NCBI RefSeq assembly: GCF_000280925.3
Contig: NZ_CP012109.1
Coordinates: forward strand, 3,120,501 to 3,184,500
Length of the DNA stretch: 64,000 nucleotides
Direction of reading: 5' to 3'
Source: Myxococcus hansupus
GTDB lineage: Bacteria > Myxococcota > Myxococcia > Myxococcales > Myxococcaceae
Part shown: one piece after another, positions 1 through 12,307 of the stretch
Numbering within the stretch: the stretch's first letter is position 1
Layout: the number at the start of each line of letters is the position of its first letter
The notes under the pieces: generated by a model
What the model saw: only the letters and a program-made list of their open reading frames with translations
Database searches by the model: none
What the model was told of the DNA's origin: nothing
Made by a program: the position numbers and the translations under genes

Positions 1-134
1 CACGTCCGCTGTCGCACTGGCTGCTGGGCGACCTGGTGGGGTTGTGGACCGGAGACGAGCGGCCCGAGGCCCATGCCCGGCTGACGGACACCGCCACCGG
101 GCCCGACTTCATCGCCGAATGGCGCCTTGGCTAG
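1..134 (+). CDS. 3' end of an unidentified gene
   Basis: The window opens inside a reading frame whose codons start at position 3 and which stops at TAG 132-134. The visible 43 residues end in FIAEWRLG, contain a Trp/Leu-rich stretch (HWLLGDLVGLW) and have the high third-position GC typical of this genome, so this looks like the C-terminus of a real protein. No family can be named from so short a piece. The next gene begins 25 bp downstream on the same strand. Confidence 0.6.
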   Translation, partial: RPLSHWLLGDLVGLWTGDERPEAHARLTDTATGPDFIAEWRLG

Positions 135-159
135 CGCACGGTGGTAGCGTCAGCCGCTG

Positions 160-1539
<1,380 letters not shown>

Positions 1540-2865
1540 TCAGCGCGAGGGGAACGCCGCCGACACGCGAAGCTCCCCCGAGGCGCCATTCACCGCCCAG
1601 CGCTCCCACTGAAGCAAGTCGCCGCTCACGAGCCGCGGCTTGCCGTCGGAGTCGGTGCCGAGTTCGCTGGGCGCCGCATGGACATAGACGCGGACCTCCA
1701 CGGCGTGGCCCGCGGCCTCGCGGGCCTCGTGAAGGACCGCGTCCGCCAGGTGCCGCGTGTGTTCCAGTTCCCGTGGCGGGGGCTCGGAGGGCCAGTGCCG
1801 CCAGGCGAGCACGGCGTTGCCGCCCTCCATCGCGAGCATCCACCCTTGCGAGGCCAACACCGTGAGGGCTGTCTCCAGCGCGGCGTCCCGGGCATCCAGG
1901 TCCGCGTCGGTCGGCTCGTCCACGGCTTCGGGGAACCGCACATCCACGTAGAGGGCCGCGGCCCAGCGTGACTGGGTGTCCTGGGTGAGCGCCGAGCGGA
2001 GGGCCTCCAGGAACGTGGGCACGTCCAGCCAGCGTTCGTCGCGCGTCTTCGCGAGACACCGTTGGAGCACGCCGTCCAAGGCCGGTGGAGCTTGCACCCG
2101 TCCCGCGAGGCGCGGCGCGGGCGCGTGGAGATGCTGTTCCTCCACTTCCACCGCGCTGGTGCCCTGGAACGGGAGCGCGCCCGTGAGGAGTTGGTAGAAG
2201 AGCACGCCCATCGCATACAGGTCCGTGCGGGCGTCCACGTCGAGTCCACGAATCTGCTCGGGCGCCATCGACACGGGCGTTCCGAGCACCGCGCCGCCCG
2301 TCGTCAACCCGGTGAGCCCCTCCGGCGGGTCGACGTGGGCGATGCCGAAGTCCACCAGCTTCACGGTGAAGCCCTCGGCGCGAGGGATGAGCATCACGTT
2401 CTGGGCCTTGAGGTCCCGGTGCAGGACGCCCTGCGCGTGGGCGAAGTGGAGCGCGGCGCCCAGCTCCTCCATCACCGTGAGGGCCTCCGCCAGGGAGAAG
2501 GGGCCCTGGCGCGCGAGCCACCGGTCCACGCTCTCTCCCTCCAACCACGCCATCGCCAACCAGGGCCGCCCGTCGCGAAGCTCTCCGTATTCGAGCACCT
2601 CCACGATGTGGGAATGGTGCAAGGCCTGGAGCGTGTCCGCCTCCTGCTTGAAGCGCCGGAGGACGCCTGGCACGTGGTTGAACTCGGCGCGGACGACCTT
2701 GACCGCGGCGGGGGCTCGGGTGGCGAGGTGCGATGCGCGATAGAGCCACGCGCTCACGCCCGCGTGGACGCGGGATTCGATGACCCAGTCGCCGACCAGC
2801 GCTCCGGGTTCCAGCTCGTCTCCGTACAGGGATACTTCGTGGTTGTGAGGGGACCCACCGGCCAT
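1540..2865 (-). CDS. Ser/Thr protein kinase (cytoplasmic)
   Basis: A 441-residue Hanks-type kinase. I chose ATG 2865 (protein begins MAGGSPHNHEV) because a GGAGG lies 8 bases upstream and this start avoids overlap with the gene behind it; the frame stays open to 2949. The kinase domain spans about residues 20-290: invariant Lys in AAVKVV, catalytic loop HRDLKAQN, DFG in KLVDFGIAH, and MAPEQ in place of APE. The glycine loop is poor (only one clear Gly in RVHAGVSAW), which is unusual. The remaining roughly 150 residues have no recognisable domain and no transmembrane segment, so it is probably soluble. Likely role: phosphorylation of FHA-type or regulatory partners. It follows the larger kinase gene in the same orientation with a 55 bp gap, so co-transcription is likely. 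Confidence 0.9.
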   Translation of the reverse strand: MAGGSPHNHEVSLYGDELEPGALVGDWVIESRVHAGVSAWLYRASHLATRAPAAVKVVRAEFNHVPGVLRRFKQEADTLQALHHSHIVEVLEYGELRDGRPWLAMAWLEGESVDRWLARQGPFSLAEALTVMEELGAALHFAHAQGVLHRDLKAQNVMLIPRAEGFTVKLVDFGIAHVDPPEGLTGLTTGGAVLGTPVSMAPEQIRGLDVDARTDLYAMGVLFYQLLTGALPFQGTSAVEVEEQHLHAPAPRLAGRVQAPPALDGVLQRCLAKTRDERWLDVPTFLEALRSALTQDTQSRWAAALYVDVRFPEAVDEPTDADLDARDAALETALTVLASQGWMLAMEGGNAVLAWRHWPSEPPPRELEHTRHLADAVLHEAREAAGHAVEVRVYVHAAPSELGTDSDGKPRLVSGDLLQWERWAVNGASGELRVSAAFPSR

Positions 2866-2920
2866 GGGACGTGCCTCCGTGCAGTCTGCGTGCGGCGCTC
2901 CCTTCCTGCTACCACGCCGT

Positions 2921-5900
2921 TCAGGCGGCCTCCACCAGCGCCCGGACACGGTCCGTCCAGAGCGGGGCCTCCTTCGCGGTCGCTTCGACTTCCTCCACCC
3001 GGGTTCGCAACGTCGCCACGTCCCCCGCCGCGCGGGCCGCGCGCGCCGCCCAGACGAGAATCTCCAGCCGCTCGTCGGGGGTCGCCACCTGCGTCGACGC
3101 GTCGACCAGCCGGGCCCAGGCGTCTCCGGCGTAGGGCAGGGTGCCTCGGGCTTCGTCCACCACGCGCCGGACCACCGAGCACATCAGGCTGTCAGGGGGC
3201 GACAGTCGGGCTCGCGTCTCGGGTTCTTCCAGCCATTCGAGCTGGCGTGAGACTTCTGGCAGGTCGTCCAGCTCGCAGCACAGGCGGGCCACCAGCAAGG
3301 CGTCCTGTGCCATGGACCGGGGGAAGAACCGCTGACTCAGCACGCCGGCACGCCGCGCCAGGGGCAGCGCTTCACCCGCGCGCCCCTGGTAACCGAGGAG
3401 CAACGCGAGGTTGAAGGCGGAGGTCCGCTCAATCTGCACGTTGCCGAGCTCCCGCCCCAGGGACACCGCGCGCTCCAGGTCCGCGCGCGCCCCGGAGGCG
3501 TCCCTCCGCTGGACGTGCAACACCATCCGGTTGTTGAGCGCGACGCCCAGGTGCAGCGTGTCACCGGTCTGTTCGCAGAGGGTGATGGCTTCGTCGAAGC
3601 GGTTCGAGGCCTCTTCCAGCCGGTCGGTCCACGCGAGCATCGCGCCCAGCATGGACAAGGCAATGGCCTGGGTTTCGGTGTCGGCGCCGGTTCGCGCGGC
3701 CTCCACCGCGTGCTCCAGCGCGGGCACGGCGCCGGTGATGTCTTCACGACGGACGAAGACGCGCGCCTGCGCCAGGGCATGGCGTGCTTCCAGCTCTGGA
3801 GGCACGGCATCTTTCAAACAGAGCAGCGCCTGCTCCAGCAGCGCGGTGGAGCCCGCGGCGTCGTCCTGCCAGTCCAGCGCCGTGGCTTCCTCCAGCAGCA
3901 GGTCGGCTTCCCGCACCACGTTCCGATGGCTCGCGGCCAAGGCCCTGGCGGCGCGAAGGTCCTCGACGGCGTCTTCGATGCGCTGAAGCCTGTATCGGAC
4001 GCGCCCTCGTCCGGAGAGCAGCTCCAGCCGGATGAGGTCGTCCTCGCGAGAGACCAGGGCCAGGGCGGCGGAGTAGTGCCGCTCCGACTCCAACAGCCGG
4101 TGCGCGCGGCGGGCGGACTCGGCCAGGACCGCGTGGAGTGACGCTGCCTGACGCAGGTCACCCGTGGCTTCCGCGAGCCGGGCCCTTCGCGCGGTCGGCG
4201 TTTCGGGCAGCGCTCGCAGGGCCGCGGTGCCAATGCTGCGTTTCACCGGCGTGGGCAGCAGGGCCGCATACGCTTCTCGAAGCGTGGTGTGTTCGAAGCG
4301 CCAGCGCCGCGCGCCCCGTGGCTCGAGCATGCCCGCCCGGGCCAGCCGCTCCATCGCGACGCCCGCGTCCATCGACAGGTCCAGCGAGGTGTTGGCGTCC
4401 AGGTGCGCGAGCGTGGCGGACAGCTCCTCCAGTCGCACGTCATCGCCCAGCAGCGCCGCGACCTGGAGAAGTGCGCGCAGTCCGGAGGGCAGCGCCGCGA
4501 GGCTGCGCTCCGCGAGCCGCTCATCCGTGCCGGGCCGTTCCGACTCCAGCGCGTTCAGCGCATCGGCCGCCAGATAGCCGCCACCGTCGGGACGGCTGCG
4601 CACGGCCCCCGCACCCCGCAGGGCCCGCACCGTCTCCAGCATGCGCAGGGGGGAGCCGCCACAGCGGTCCACGAGCTCGCGGAGCACGCCTTCGGCAATC
4701 AGGTCCACGGGCCGGAGGAGCTGACGCAACACCTCGCGAGCATCGCGATCCGAGAGCGGAGGCAGTTCGAGCTGTTCCGCGTCCCGCGCCCGTTCACCCA
4801 GGTAGGGCCGCATCCCCAGCAGCCGATGGCGTCCGGTGAGGACCACATAGAGCGGCGCGGCCTCGCCCGCGAGCGTCGCCAGCTCCAGGGCATCGAGGGC
4901 GGTGGGGTCCAGCGCGTGGGCGTCGTCCACGAGCAGCACGAGGGGCCGGGCACTCGCCAACCTCCCCAGGTGCGCCGCGATGGCGCGGGCAACGTGTTGT
5001 CGCCGGGCCGCTGGATGCACCGTCGCCACCTCCACGGGGGGCTGTGCGTCCGCCAGCAGCCGATAGAGCGCTTCGTCCGAGGATGTCTGCTGTGGCAGGC
5101 CCAGGACGGTGCAGATGAGGCTTCTCAGCCCGCTCTCGCTCGCGCTGCCCTCGTCCGACAGGGACTCCACGACGAGCACATCCACGCCGGCGTGGGACGT
5201 CAGTTCCTTGCGCCAGGTGGCGAGGAGCCGTGTCTTCCCGAGGCCTTCTTCTCCCAGCAGCGTTCGCAGCACGGGCGCGCCGTGTGCCTGCACCCGCGTC
5301 AGGCCTTCTCGTAGCCACGCCAGTTCCGAGTCGCGACCGAGCAGCTCCTCGGGCGGAAGCACATCCGGAGAGGGGGTGGCGCCGGTGGCCGGTGCGCCCA
5401 CGTGGGCGCGGGCCTCGGCGGTCAGGTGGAGGTGCTCCTGGGGCTGATTGGGCGAGGGCGCGGGCCACCAGCGCTCGGGGCGTTCCAGCGCGGAGCCACC
5501 GAGCGTGAGCCGCCCCTGGCGCTCGCGGGTTCGCAGCGGCGCGCAGTGGATGGCGAGAGCGGCATCACCGGGGAGGTGGGGCCTTAACAGCTCCACGGCC
5601 TTGAGCGCCGCGCGCAGCCCGGCGTCCACGGAGGCTTCATGCGGAAACGCGAAGAGCGCGAGGCCTGCCTCCACGCGCGCGAGGGTGGCGCCACTGTTTC
5701 CGAGGTGGGTGAGGAGGGCCGGAGCCGAAACCGAACCGCGAATGCCCAGCAAGGCCACCTCGGGCGCCTGCCTGGGCGCGCCCGTCGATGACGAGTCGAC
5801 CGTGCTCCCCGGTGCGGTGGTGGGAGGTGTTTCCGCCAGTGAGCCACTCTTCTCGGCGCCGGGCGAGGGCTCGCGCGCGTCCATTGCCTCCGAGTCGAGC

Positions 5901-6955
5901 GGGCGGCCCGGTGCGGTGATAGGCGGCGTCTCCGCCTGTGCGCCGCTCTTCTCCGCGCTGGGTGGGGGCTTGGGCGCGTCCGTTGACGCCGAGCCGAGTA
6001 CCGCGCCAACAGGCCCCGGCGCTGTGCGCGCCAGTACGTCCGCCGCCCCCTGAAGCTCGCCCAGTGCCTGTGCCAGCTCCCGCGCACTGCCGAACCGGTC
6101 CTCGGGCGCCTTCGCCAGCAGCCGTTGCACCACCGCATCCAGCGCGGCGGGCACCGGCCATGGCGCCAGCGTGCTCAAGGCCGGAGGTCTGCGTGACACC
6201 TGCGCCTGCAGCACCGCGGCACTCTCCCCAACGAAGGGCGGCCGGCCGCACAGCATCTCGAACGCGACGACGCCCAGGCTGTACAGGTCCGAGCGGGCAT
6301 CGATGTACCGCGCGTCCCGGCACTGCTCGGGGGACATGTATTCATGCGTCCCCAGCCGCTGCCCCGTGCGCGTCAGGTTGGGGGGGGGTGCTTCCGCATC
6401 GTCACGGGCCGACAGGCGCGCCAGCCCGAAATCCAGGAGCACCACCCGGGCCCCCGAAAGCATGACGTTCTCCGGCTTGAGGTCCCGGTGGACCACGTCC
6501 ACGGCATGGGCCCGGGCCACCGCCTCCGCCAGGCCGCGCAGTCGCGGGAGCGCCTCGGTCCAGGGCAGGGCGCCCGAGTCCGGCAGCTCCGCCAACTGCC
6601 GGGCAAGCGTCATCCCCTCGATGCGCTCCATGATGACCACGCGCTCGCCCGCGAGAGTCGTGGCCTCGCCCAGCAGCGCTGGGGCGTCGGGGGGGCCGAT
6701 GCGGCGCAGCGCCTCCAGCTCCCGGGTCAGCCGCTCACCGGCCAGGGGCTCCAGCACCTTGAGGGCCACCTCGTGGCCGTCGGCCTCGCGCCGGGCGGAG
6801 AACACCCGGCCGAAGCCGCCCCGCCCCAAGGGCGCGCCCGGTTCATAGCCGGGAAGCTCGGGGGGCGCGGGAGGCAGTCCCGTCGCGCGAATCACGGCCT
6901 CGGGGTGGCGAGGACAGCCATGGGCCACGCGTCGATGGCAGAGAGGGCAACGCAT
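2921..6955 (-). CDS. Large Ser/Thr protein kinase with AAA ATPase and TPR regions
   Basis: A 1344-residue multidomain kinase. The N-terminus has two Cys pairs (CPLC near residue 3, then CP near 14), suggesting a small zinc ribbon. The kinase domain (about 34-300) is complete: Gly loop GRGGFGRV, Lys in VALKVLEP, HRDLKPEN, LLDFGLA, MSPEQ. A Pro/Ala-rich linker with near-repeats of PxAEKSG and APxPGR (about 310-400) follows. A nucleotidyl-cyclase-like or regulatory segment may occupy about 400-530. Then comes an AAA/STAND-type ATPase (Walker A GEEGLGKT, Walker B LVLLVDDAH, about 545-850), and a helical TPR-like tail runs to the end. There is no transmembrane segment. This kinase-ATPase-TPR layout is common in myxobacteria and is taken to couple ligand or partner sensing to phosphorylation. 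The ATG start gives the zinc-ribbon N-terminus seen in relatives. Confidence 0.9.
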   Translation of the reverse strand: MRCPLCHRRVAHGCPRHPEAVIRATGLPPAPPELPGYEPGAPLGRGGFGRVFSARREADGHEVALKVLEPLAGERLTRELEALRRIGPPDAPALLGEATTLAGERVVIMERIEGMTLARQLAELPDSGALPWTEALPRLRGLAEAVARAHAVDVVHRDLKPENVMLSGARVVLLDFGLARLSARDDAEAPPPNLTRTGQRLGTHEYMSPEQCRDARYIDARSDLYSLGVVAFEMLCGRPPFVGESAAVLQAQVSRRPPALSTLAPWPVPAALDAVVQRLLAKAPEDRFGSARELAQALGELQGAADVLARTAPGPVGAVLGSASTDAPKPPPSAEKSGAQAETPPITAPGRPLDSEAMDAREPSPGAEKSGSLAETPPTTAPGSTVDSSSTGAPRQAPEVALLGIRGSVSAPALLTHLGNSGATLARVEAGLALFAFPHEASVDAGLRAALKAVELLRPHLPGDAALAIHCAPLRTRERQGRLTLGGSALERPERWWPAPSPNQPQEHLHLTAEARAHVGAPATGATPSPDVLPPEELLGRDSELAWLREGLTRVQAHGAPVLRTLLGEEGLGKTRLLATWRKELTSHAGVDVLVVESLSDEGSASESGLRSLICTVLGLPQQTSSDEALYRLLADAQPPVEVATVHPAARRQHVARAIAAHLGRLASARPLVLLVDDAHALDPTALDALELATLAGEAAPLYVVLTGRHRLLGMRPYLGERARDAEQLELPPLSDRDAREVLRQLLRPVDLIAEGVLRELVDRCGGSPLRMLETVRALRGAGAVRSRPDGGGYLAADALNALESERPGTDERLAERSLAALPSGLRALLQVAALLGDDVRLEELSATLAHLDANTSLDLSMDAGVAMERLARAGMLEPRGARRWRFEHTTLREAYAALLPTPVKRSIGTAALRALPETPTARRARLAEATGDLRQAASLHAVLAESARRAHRLLESERHYSAALALVSREDDLIRLELLSGRGRVRYRLQRIEDAVEDLRAARALAASHRNVVREADLLLEEATALDWQDDAAGSTALLEQALLCLKDAVPPELEARHALAQARVFVRREDITGAVPALEHAVEAARTGADTETQAIALSMLGAMLAWTDRLEEASNRFDEAITLCEQTGDTLHLGVALNNRMVLHVQRRDASGARADLERAVSLGRELGNVQIERTSAFNLALLLGYQGRAGEALPLARRAGVLSQRFFPRSMAQDALLVARLCCELDDLPEVSRQLEWLEEPETRARLSPPDSLMCSVVRRVVDEARGTLPYAGDAWARLVDASTQVATPDERLEILVWAARAARAAGDVATLRTRVEEVEATAKEAPLWTDRVRALVEAA

Positions 6956-7088
6956 GGGTGTCGGGGTGGGCCGTCAGGAGCGCGTTCTGCGATGGCAGCA
7001 TCGCGGGTCCGCGGCGCGGACGGAAGGCGCTCCCAGGTCGCCAGCCTGGACACATGCCAGGGAGGAGTGCTCGCGGCACTCCCGGGCG

Positions 7089-7325
7089 TCAGTCACTCAT
7101 CTCCGGCAGCTCGGGGAGCGCGTCCGGGTCCAACTTCAGAATCACGCACAGCCGCGTCAGGGTGGGAATGGTCGGGACCATGACCCCCCGTTCCACCCGG
7201 GCCAGCACCTCCACGGGGATTTCCAGTTGCTCGGCGACCTCCTCCATGCCGAGCCCCGCCTCCTGGCGGGCGGCCTTCAGTGCCGCTCCGAGCACCTCGG
7301 CCCTTTCCCTGCGACTCGTCGTCAT
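7089..7325 (-). CDS. Small XRE-family helix-turn-helix regulator
   Basis: A 78-residue protein that is essentially one Cro/C1-type HTH domain: helix-turn-helix around AARQEAGLGMEEVAEQLEI, then VARVERG and the characteristic PTIPTLTRLC stretch. I chose ATG 7325 (MTTSRRER); an upstream in-frame start at 7364 would add an atypical tail. It probably binds DNA as a dimer. It lies divergently from the Nudix gene, with about 270 bp between the two starts, and upstream of the kinase genes on the same strand, so it may regulate itself or either neighbour. No signal domain is attached. Confidence 0.8.
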   Translation of the reverse strand: MTTSRRERAEVLGAALKAARQEAGLGMEEVAEQLEIPVEVLARVERGVMVPTIPTLTRLCVILKLDPDALPELPEMSD

Positions 7326-7592
7326 GGGCGGAGCATGACGCCTTCTTGCGCTCCCGTCATCCAATTCACCACATGCTCGCGCGCAGGAGCATGACCTCGA
7401 ACACTGTCCGGGGGCCGGGTGGGCGGGGCAAGCCCCCCGCGTGTCGGCGGGCAGTGTGCGGCCCTGGGGGAGGGTGGCCGGGACGTCCCGACGTGAACAG
7501 GCTGGTCGGCAGGGGTTGCGGCATTGGCGCCGGGCAAGGGCTGTGTTAGTTCGCCCCTCCCCCCGGTGTCCCGCCAGAAAGAGGAGAAGCGA

Positions 7593-8000
7593 ATGGCCCG
7601 CCGTCAGGTTCGTGTCGTCGGTGCGATGCTCCAGAATGAGCAGGGGCGCTACCTCATCACCCAGCGCCCCCCCACCGCGTCACTTCCCCTGCTGTGGGAA
7701 TTCCCCGGTGGCCGGGTGGAGGAGGGCGAGGAGGACGCCGAGGCCCTTGCCCGGGAAATCCAGGAAGAGATGGGGGTGGACGTGGATGTGCTGGCGCAGG
7801 CCATGCACACACACCACGAGTATCCCAACTACGACATCGACTTCCGCGTCTTCCACTGCCGCCTGTCGCGCCCCGGAGACGACATCCAGCACCTGCGCGT
7901 GCACGACCACCGCTGGGTGACGCTGGAGGAGATGTCGAACTACCGCTTCCCGGACGCGGATGCGAAGACGTTGGCCAAGCTGCTGGACCTGGATAGCTGA
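7593..8000 (+). CDS. Nudix (MutT-like) hydrolase
   Basis: A 135-residue Nudix hydrolase. The Nudix box (G x5 E x7 REUxEExGU) is complete: GRVEEGE, then the REIQEEMGV helix that carries the metal-binding glutamates. A preceding WEFPGG and an N-terminal beta strand starting RVVGAML are typical of 8-oxo-dGTP diphosphatase/CTP pyrophosphohydrolase-like MutT members. The exact nucleotide substrate cannot be told. ATG 7593 is chosen over the upstream 7524 because of the GAGGAG ribosome site directly before it and the normal MutT length. The lipoprotein gene starts one base after its stop, so the two are probably co-transcribed although they look functionally unrelated. Confidence 0.9.
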   Translation: MARRQVRVVGAMLQNEQGRYLITQRPPTASLPLLWEFPGGRVEEGEEDAEALAREIQEEMGVDVDVLAQAMHTHHEYPNYDIDFRVFHCRLSRPGDDIQHLRVHDHRWVTLEEMSNYRFPDADAKTLAKLLDLDS

Positions 8001-8001
8001 C

Positions 8002-8928
8002 GTGCCGGGCCGCCTCCTCCTGGCGCTGCTGGTGGGGGTCCTGGGCGCATGTTCGCGCTCCAAGCCCGCGCCCGCGGCGCCTCCGCACGAGGCAACGAAC
8101 CAGGTTCCGGCACAGGGCGTGCCGGGGTGCACGCTGTACAGCGCGCCGGAGAAGACCGGTGAGGTGCCGGACGTGCTGCCCGAGCTGTCCGGCCTGGCGG
8201 CCAGCCAGCGCCATCCCGGGGCCTTCTGGGCCCACAACGACTCCGGCAACGCCTTCGAGCTGTTCGCGCTGGACGCCAAGGGCACCGTCCTCGCCCGGCT
8301 CGCGCTCACGGGCGCCCAGCCCCGGGACATGGAGGCCGTCACCGTGGGGCCCTGCGCCCCGGGCGACTCGCGCACGTGCGTGTACCTGGCGGACATTGGC
8401 GACAACTTCGCGCGCCGTGAGCAGGTGCGGCTGTACCGGCTGCCCGAGCCGGAGACGCTGGCCGACGCCACGGTGCCCGTCGAGGTGCTGCCCTTCATGT
8501 ACCCAGGCGGCCCTCGGGACGCGGAGTCGGTCATCATCGACGCGCGCTCGGGCCGACTGGCCGTCATCTCCAAGTCGCTGGACTCGCTGGGAGACGTCTT
8601 CGCCCTGGATGGCTTGCACGCGGGCGCGCCCATCCAGGCGAAGAAGCTGGGCACGCTGACGGCGCCCCTGGGGATGGACCGGGCCACCACCGACGCGTCG
8701 CTGCATCCTTCGGGGGAGCGGCTCCTGGTGCGGACGTATTCGCGGGCCTACGAGCTGCGCCGCCCCAAGGCCGCGCGGCTGGAGGACCTGCTGGAGGGAC
8801 AGCTCGTCGAGGTTCCGAGCGGGAGCCAGGCGCAGGCGGAGGCCATCACCTACTTGCAAGATGGCAACGGCTATTTGTTGGGCACGGAGTTCACTGGTCA
8901 ACCTCTGTGGTTGATCCGATGTCGGTGA
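8002..8928 (+). CDS. Putative lipoprotein, beta-propeller-like (function unknown)
   Basis: A 308-residue predicted lipoprotein starting at GTG 8002, one base after the Nudix stop. The N-terminus is a type II signal peptide with lipobox LGAC; the Cys is about residue 17. A Pro/Ala-rich tether follows. The mature part has recurrent blade-like motifs: LSGLAAS near the start, [38 protein letters not shown] and AEAITYL. These resemble secreted phytase-like/SdiA-regulated-like propellers that begin with a 'sleeping' NDSG motif. Probably attached to the outer membrane and facing the periplasm or the surface. No catalytic residues can be assigned, and no enzymatic function is claimed. Confidence 0.75.
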   Translation: MPGRLLLALLVGVLGACSRSKPAPAAPPHEATNQVPAQGVPGCTLYSAPEKTGEVPDVLPELSGLAASQRHPGAFWAHNDSGNAFELFALDAKGTVLARLALTGAQPRDMEAVTVGPCAPGDSRTCVYLADIGDNFARREQVRLYRLPEPETLADATVPVEVLPFMYPGGPRDAESVIIDARSGRLAVISKSLDSLGDVFALDGLHAGAPIQAKKLGTLTAPLGMDRATTDASLHPSGERLLVRTYSRAYELRRPKAARLEDLLEGQLVEVPSGSQAQAEAITYLQDGNGYLLGTEFTGQPLWLIRCR

Positions 8929-9067
8929 TTCGCCGCAAGCGCACGCACCTGCCGTGAAGCCCGCCTGGCGGGTTGACGGTATGGCAACGGTGAACATCTT
9001 TGGCCCGCTAGGGAAGACGCCTCGCGGTCACGGTGTCCGCGTGTGCGGGGGAGGGGGAGGGTCGAGC

Positions 9068-11125
<2,058 letters not shown>

Positions 11126-11167
11126 GGCAAGGGCCGGCAGGGCGCCTGCCCTCCGGCCGTCCCTTGG

Positions 11168-11204
11168 CCCACCGCCACCGTGACGTCCTGCGGTGGCCGG
11201 TGGG
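11168..11204 (+). terminator. Strong hairpin between ftsH and the small sigma-1.1-like gene
   Basis: Left arm 11168-11180 (CCCACCGCCACCG) pairs with 11191-11204 (CGGTGG, one bulged C, CGGTGGG) around a 10-base loop. A second GC-rich hairpin lies just before it (about 11133-11158). Neither has a clear T-tract, so this may be a weak terminator after ftsH or a structured leader of the next gene, whose ribosome site begins 19 bases later. Confidence 0.5.
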
Positions 11205-11237
11205 CGAAATTATCTTAGGAAGAAAGGAGGCGTCGCC

Positions 11238-11483
11238 GTGGAGAACAGGATCGGCAAGAGCTACGTGGCCCGAAAGGCCCTCTTCGCGAAGGGGCTCAAG
11301 GAAGGGCGGCTCACGGTTCAGGAGATTGAGGAAGCCCTGCCCGCGGGCACGCTGACCGCGGCCGAGCGGTGGCTCCTCTACTACTCACTGCGAGCCGCGC
11401 AGGTGGAAATCATCGACGAGGTGACGGGCCAGGTGGACCACGGCTTCATGGCCGAGTCTCCCGCCGCGCCCCAGGAGCACTAG
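11238..11483 (+). CDS. Small protein resembling a stand-alone sigma-70 region 1.1
   Basis: An 81-residue protein starting at GTG 11238, preceded by the strong ribosome site AAAGGAGG at the right spacing. An ATG-like start further up (11193) has no such site. Residues about 8-60 (ALFAKGLKEGRLTVQEIEEA, LPAG, then a helix, then VEIIDE) follow the pattern of region 1.1 of primary sigma factors: 'GKEQGYLTYAEVNDHLP...' and a final 'GI-V-E' strand. That region keeps free sigma from binding DNA. No other sigma regions follow. Inference: a free-standing regulator that may act on RNA polymerase or sigma, or simply a small structural relative. It lies between ftsH and grpE. Confidence 0.7.
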   Translation: MENRIGKSYVARKALFAKGLKEGRLTVQEIEEALPAGTLTAAERWLLYYSLRAAQVEIIDEVTGQVDHGFMAESPAAPQEH

Positions 11484-11495
11484 CTCGCTCCTGCG

Positions 11496-11523
11496 TTGAC
11501 AGGTGCCGTCTCGCGGTTAGGTT
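11496..11523 (+). promoter_or_regulatory. Candidate sigma-70 promoter for grpE
   Basis: A perfect -35 box TTGACA at 11496-11501 and a weak -10 TAGGTT at 11518-11523 are separated by 16 bases. They lie about 70 bases before the grpE ATG, in a gap with no other feature. The -10 is only a partial match. Confidence 0.45.
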
Positions 11524-11592
11524 CCGGGCAGCAGAAGTGCCTCCCAACCTTTCGCGCGAGACCGCGCACCCATCCAACGCCTCAGGTTCGAC

Positions 11593-12237
11593 ATGGCCGG
11601 TAACACCCCCACCGACGCAGCCTCCGAAGCCTCGCAGCAGCCCCCGTCCAACAACGGCGAGGGGCCTGTCTCCGCCGCCGGAGCGACCTCCTCGCCGCAG
11701 CAGGGCCCGGAAGCGGACGTCTCCGACGAGCGCGGCGCCTCCGCGAAGGACCCGGAGCGGGAGCGGCTGGTGGCGGAGCTGGACACGCTTCGCAAGAAGT
11801 ACGACACCGCCGTCCGCGCCGTGCAGGCCGGTGAGAAGGACCGCGAGGAGTTCAAGCAGCGGCTGACCCGTGAGCGGGAGCGGATGCTGGACGTGGAGCG
11901 CGGCAACGTGGCCGTCACGCTGCTGGAGGCCATTGACGAGCTGGACCGCTGCCTCTCCGCCAGCGCGCAGGACGCCTCGCCCCTGGCCGAGGGCGTGCGG
12001 ATGATTCGCGACGTGCTGCTCACCAAGGTGCAGGGCACCGGCATCGAGCGCCTCCAGGTCGTGGGCCAGACGTTCGACCCGAACGTGGCCGAGGCCGCGG
12101 ACATGGAAATCACCGCCACCCCGGACGAGGACCAGCGCATCGTCGCCGAGCTGCGTGCGGGCTACCGGCTGAAGGACCGCGTCATCCGGCCGGCCCGGGT
12201 GAAGGTGGCGAAGTACATCGCCCCCGCCCAGGCTTGA
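11593..12237 (+). CDS. grpE: Nucleotide exchange factor GrpE
   Basis: A 214-residue co-chaperone that releases ADP from DnaK. An acidic, disordered N-terminus of about 55 residues precedes the long dimerising coiled coil (about 58-105: ERLVAELDTLRKKYDTAVR...). The C-terminal beta domain contacts the DnaK nucleotide-binding domain, with the conserved FDPNVAEA (family pattern FDPxxHEA; here His is replaced by Ala), VAELRAGYRLKDRVIRPA and VKVAKY. Length and domain order are those of the family. It is preceded by a candidate vegetative promoter and followed by an intrinsic terminator, so it is probably a monocistronic unit. DnaK and DnaJ are not in the window. Confidence 0.95.
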   Translation: MAGNTPTDAASEASQQPPSNNGEGPVSAAGATSSPQQGPEADVSDERGASAKDPERERLVAELDTLRKKYDTAVRAVQAGEKDREEFKQRLTRERERMLDVERGNVAVTLLEAIDELDRCLSASAQDASPLAEGVRMIRDVLLTKVQGTGIERLQVVGQTFDPNVAEAADMEITATPDEDQRIVAELRAGYRLKDRVIRPARVKVAKYIAPAQA

Positions 12238-12249
12238 GCCTGCGCTTGT

Positions 12250-12292
12250 CGGCGCCCCCCGACACGGGAAGGGGGCGCCGGGCCTTGTTTGT
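12250..12292 (+). terminator. Intrinsic terminator after grpE
   Basis: A 10-bp perfect stem (CGGCGCCCCC 12250-12259 with GGGGGCGCCG 12271-12280) and an 11-base loop are followed by the T-rich CCTTGTTTGTT. It begins 12 bases after the grpE stop. Confidence 0.75.
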
Positions 12293-12307
12293 TGAGTCCG
12301 CTCGACC

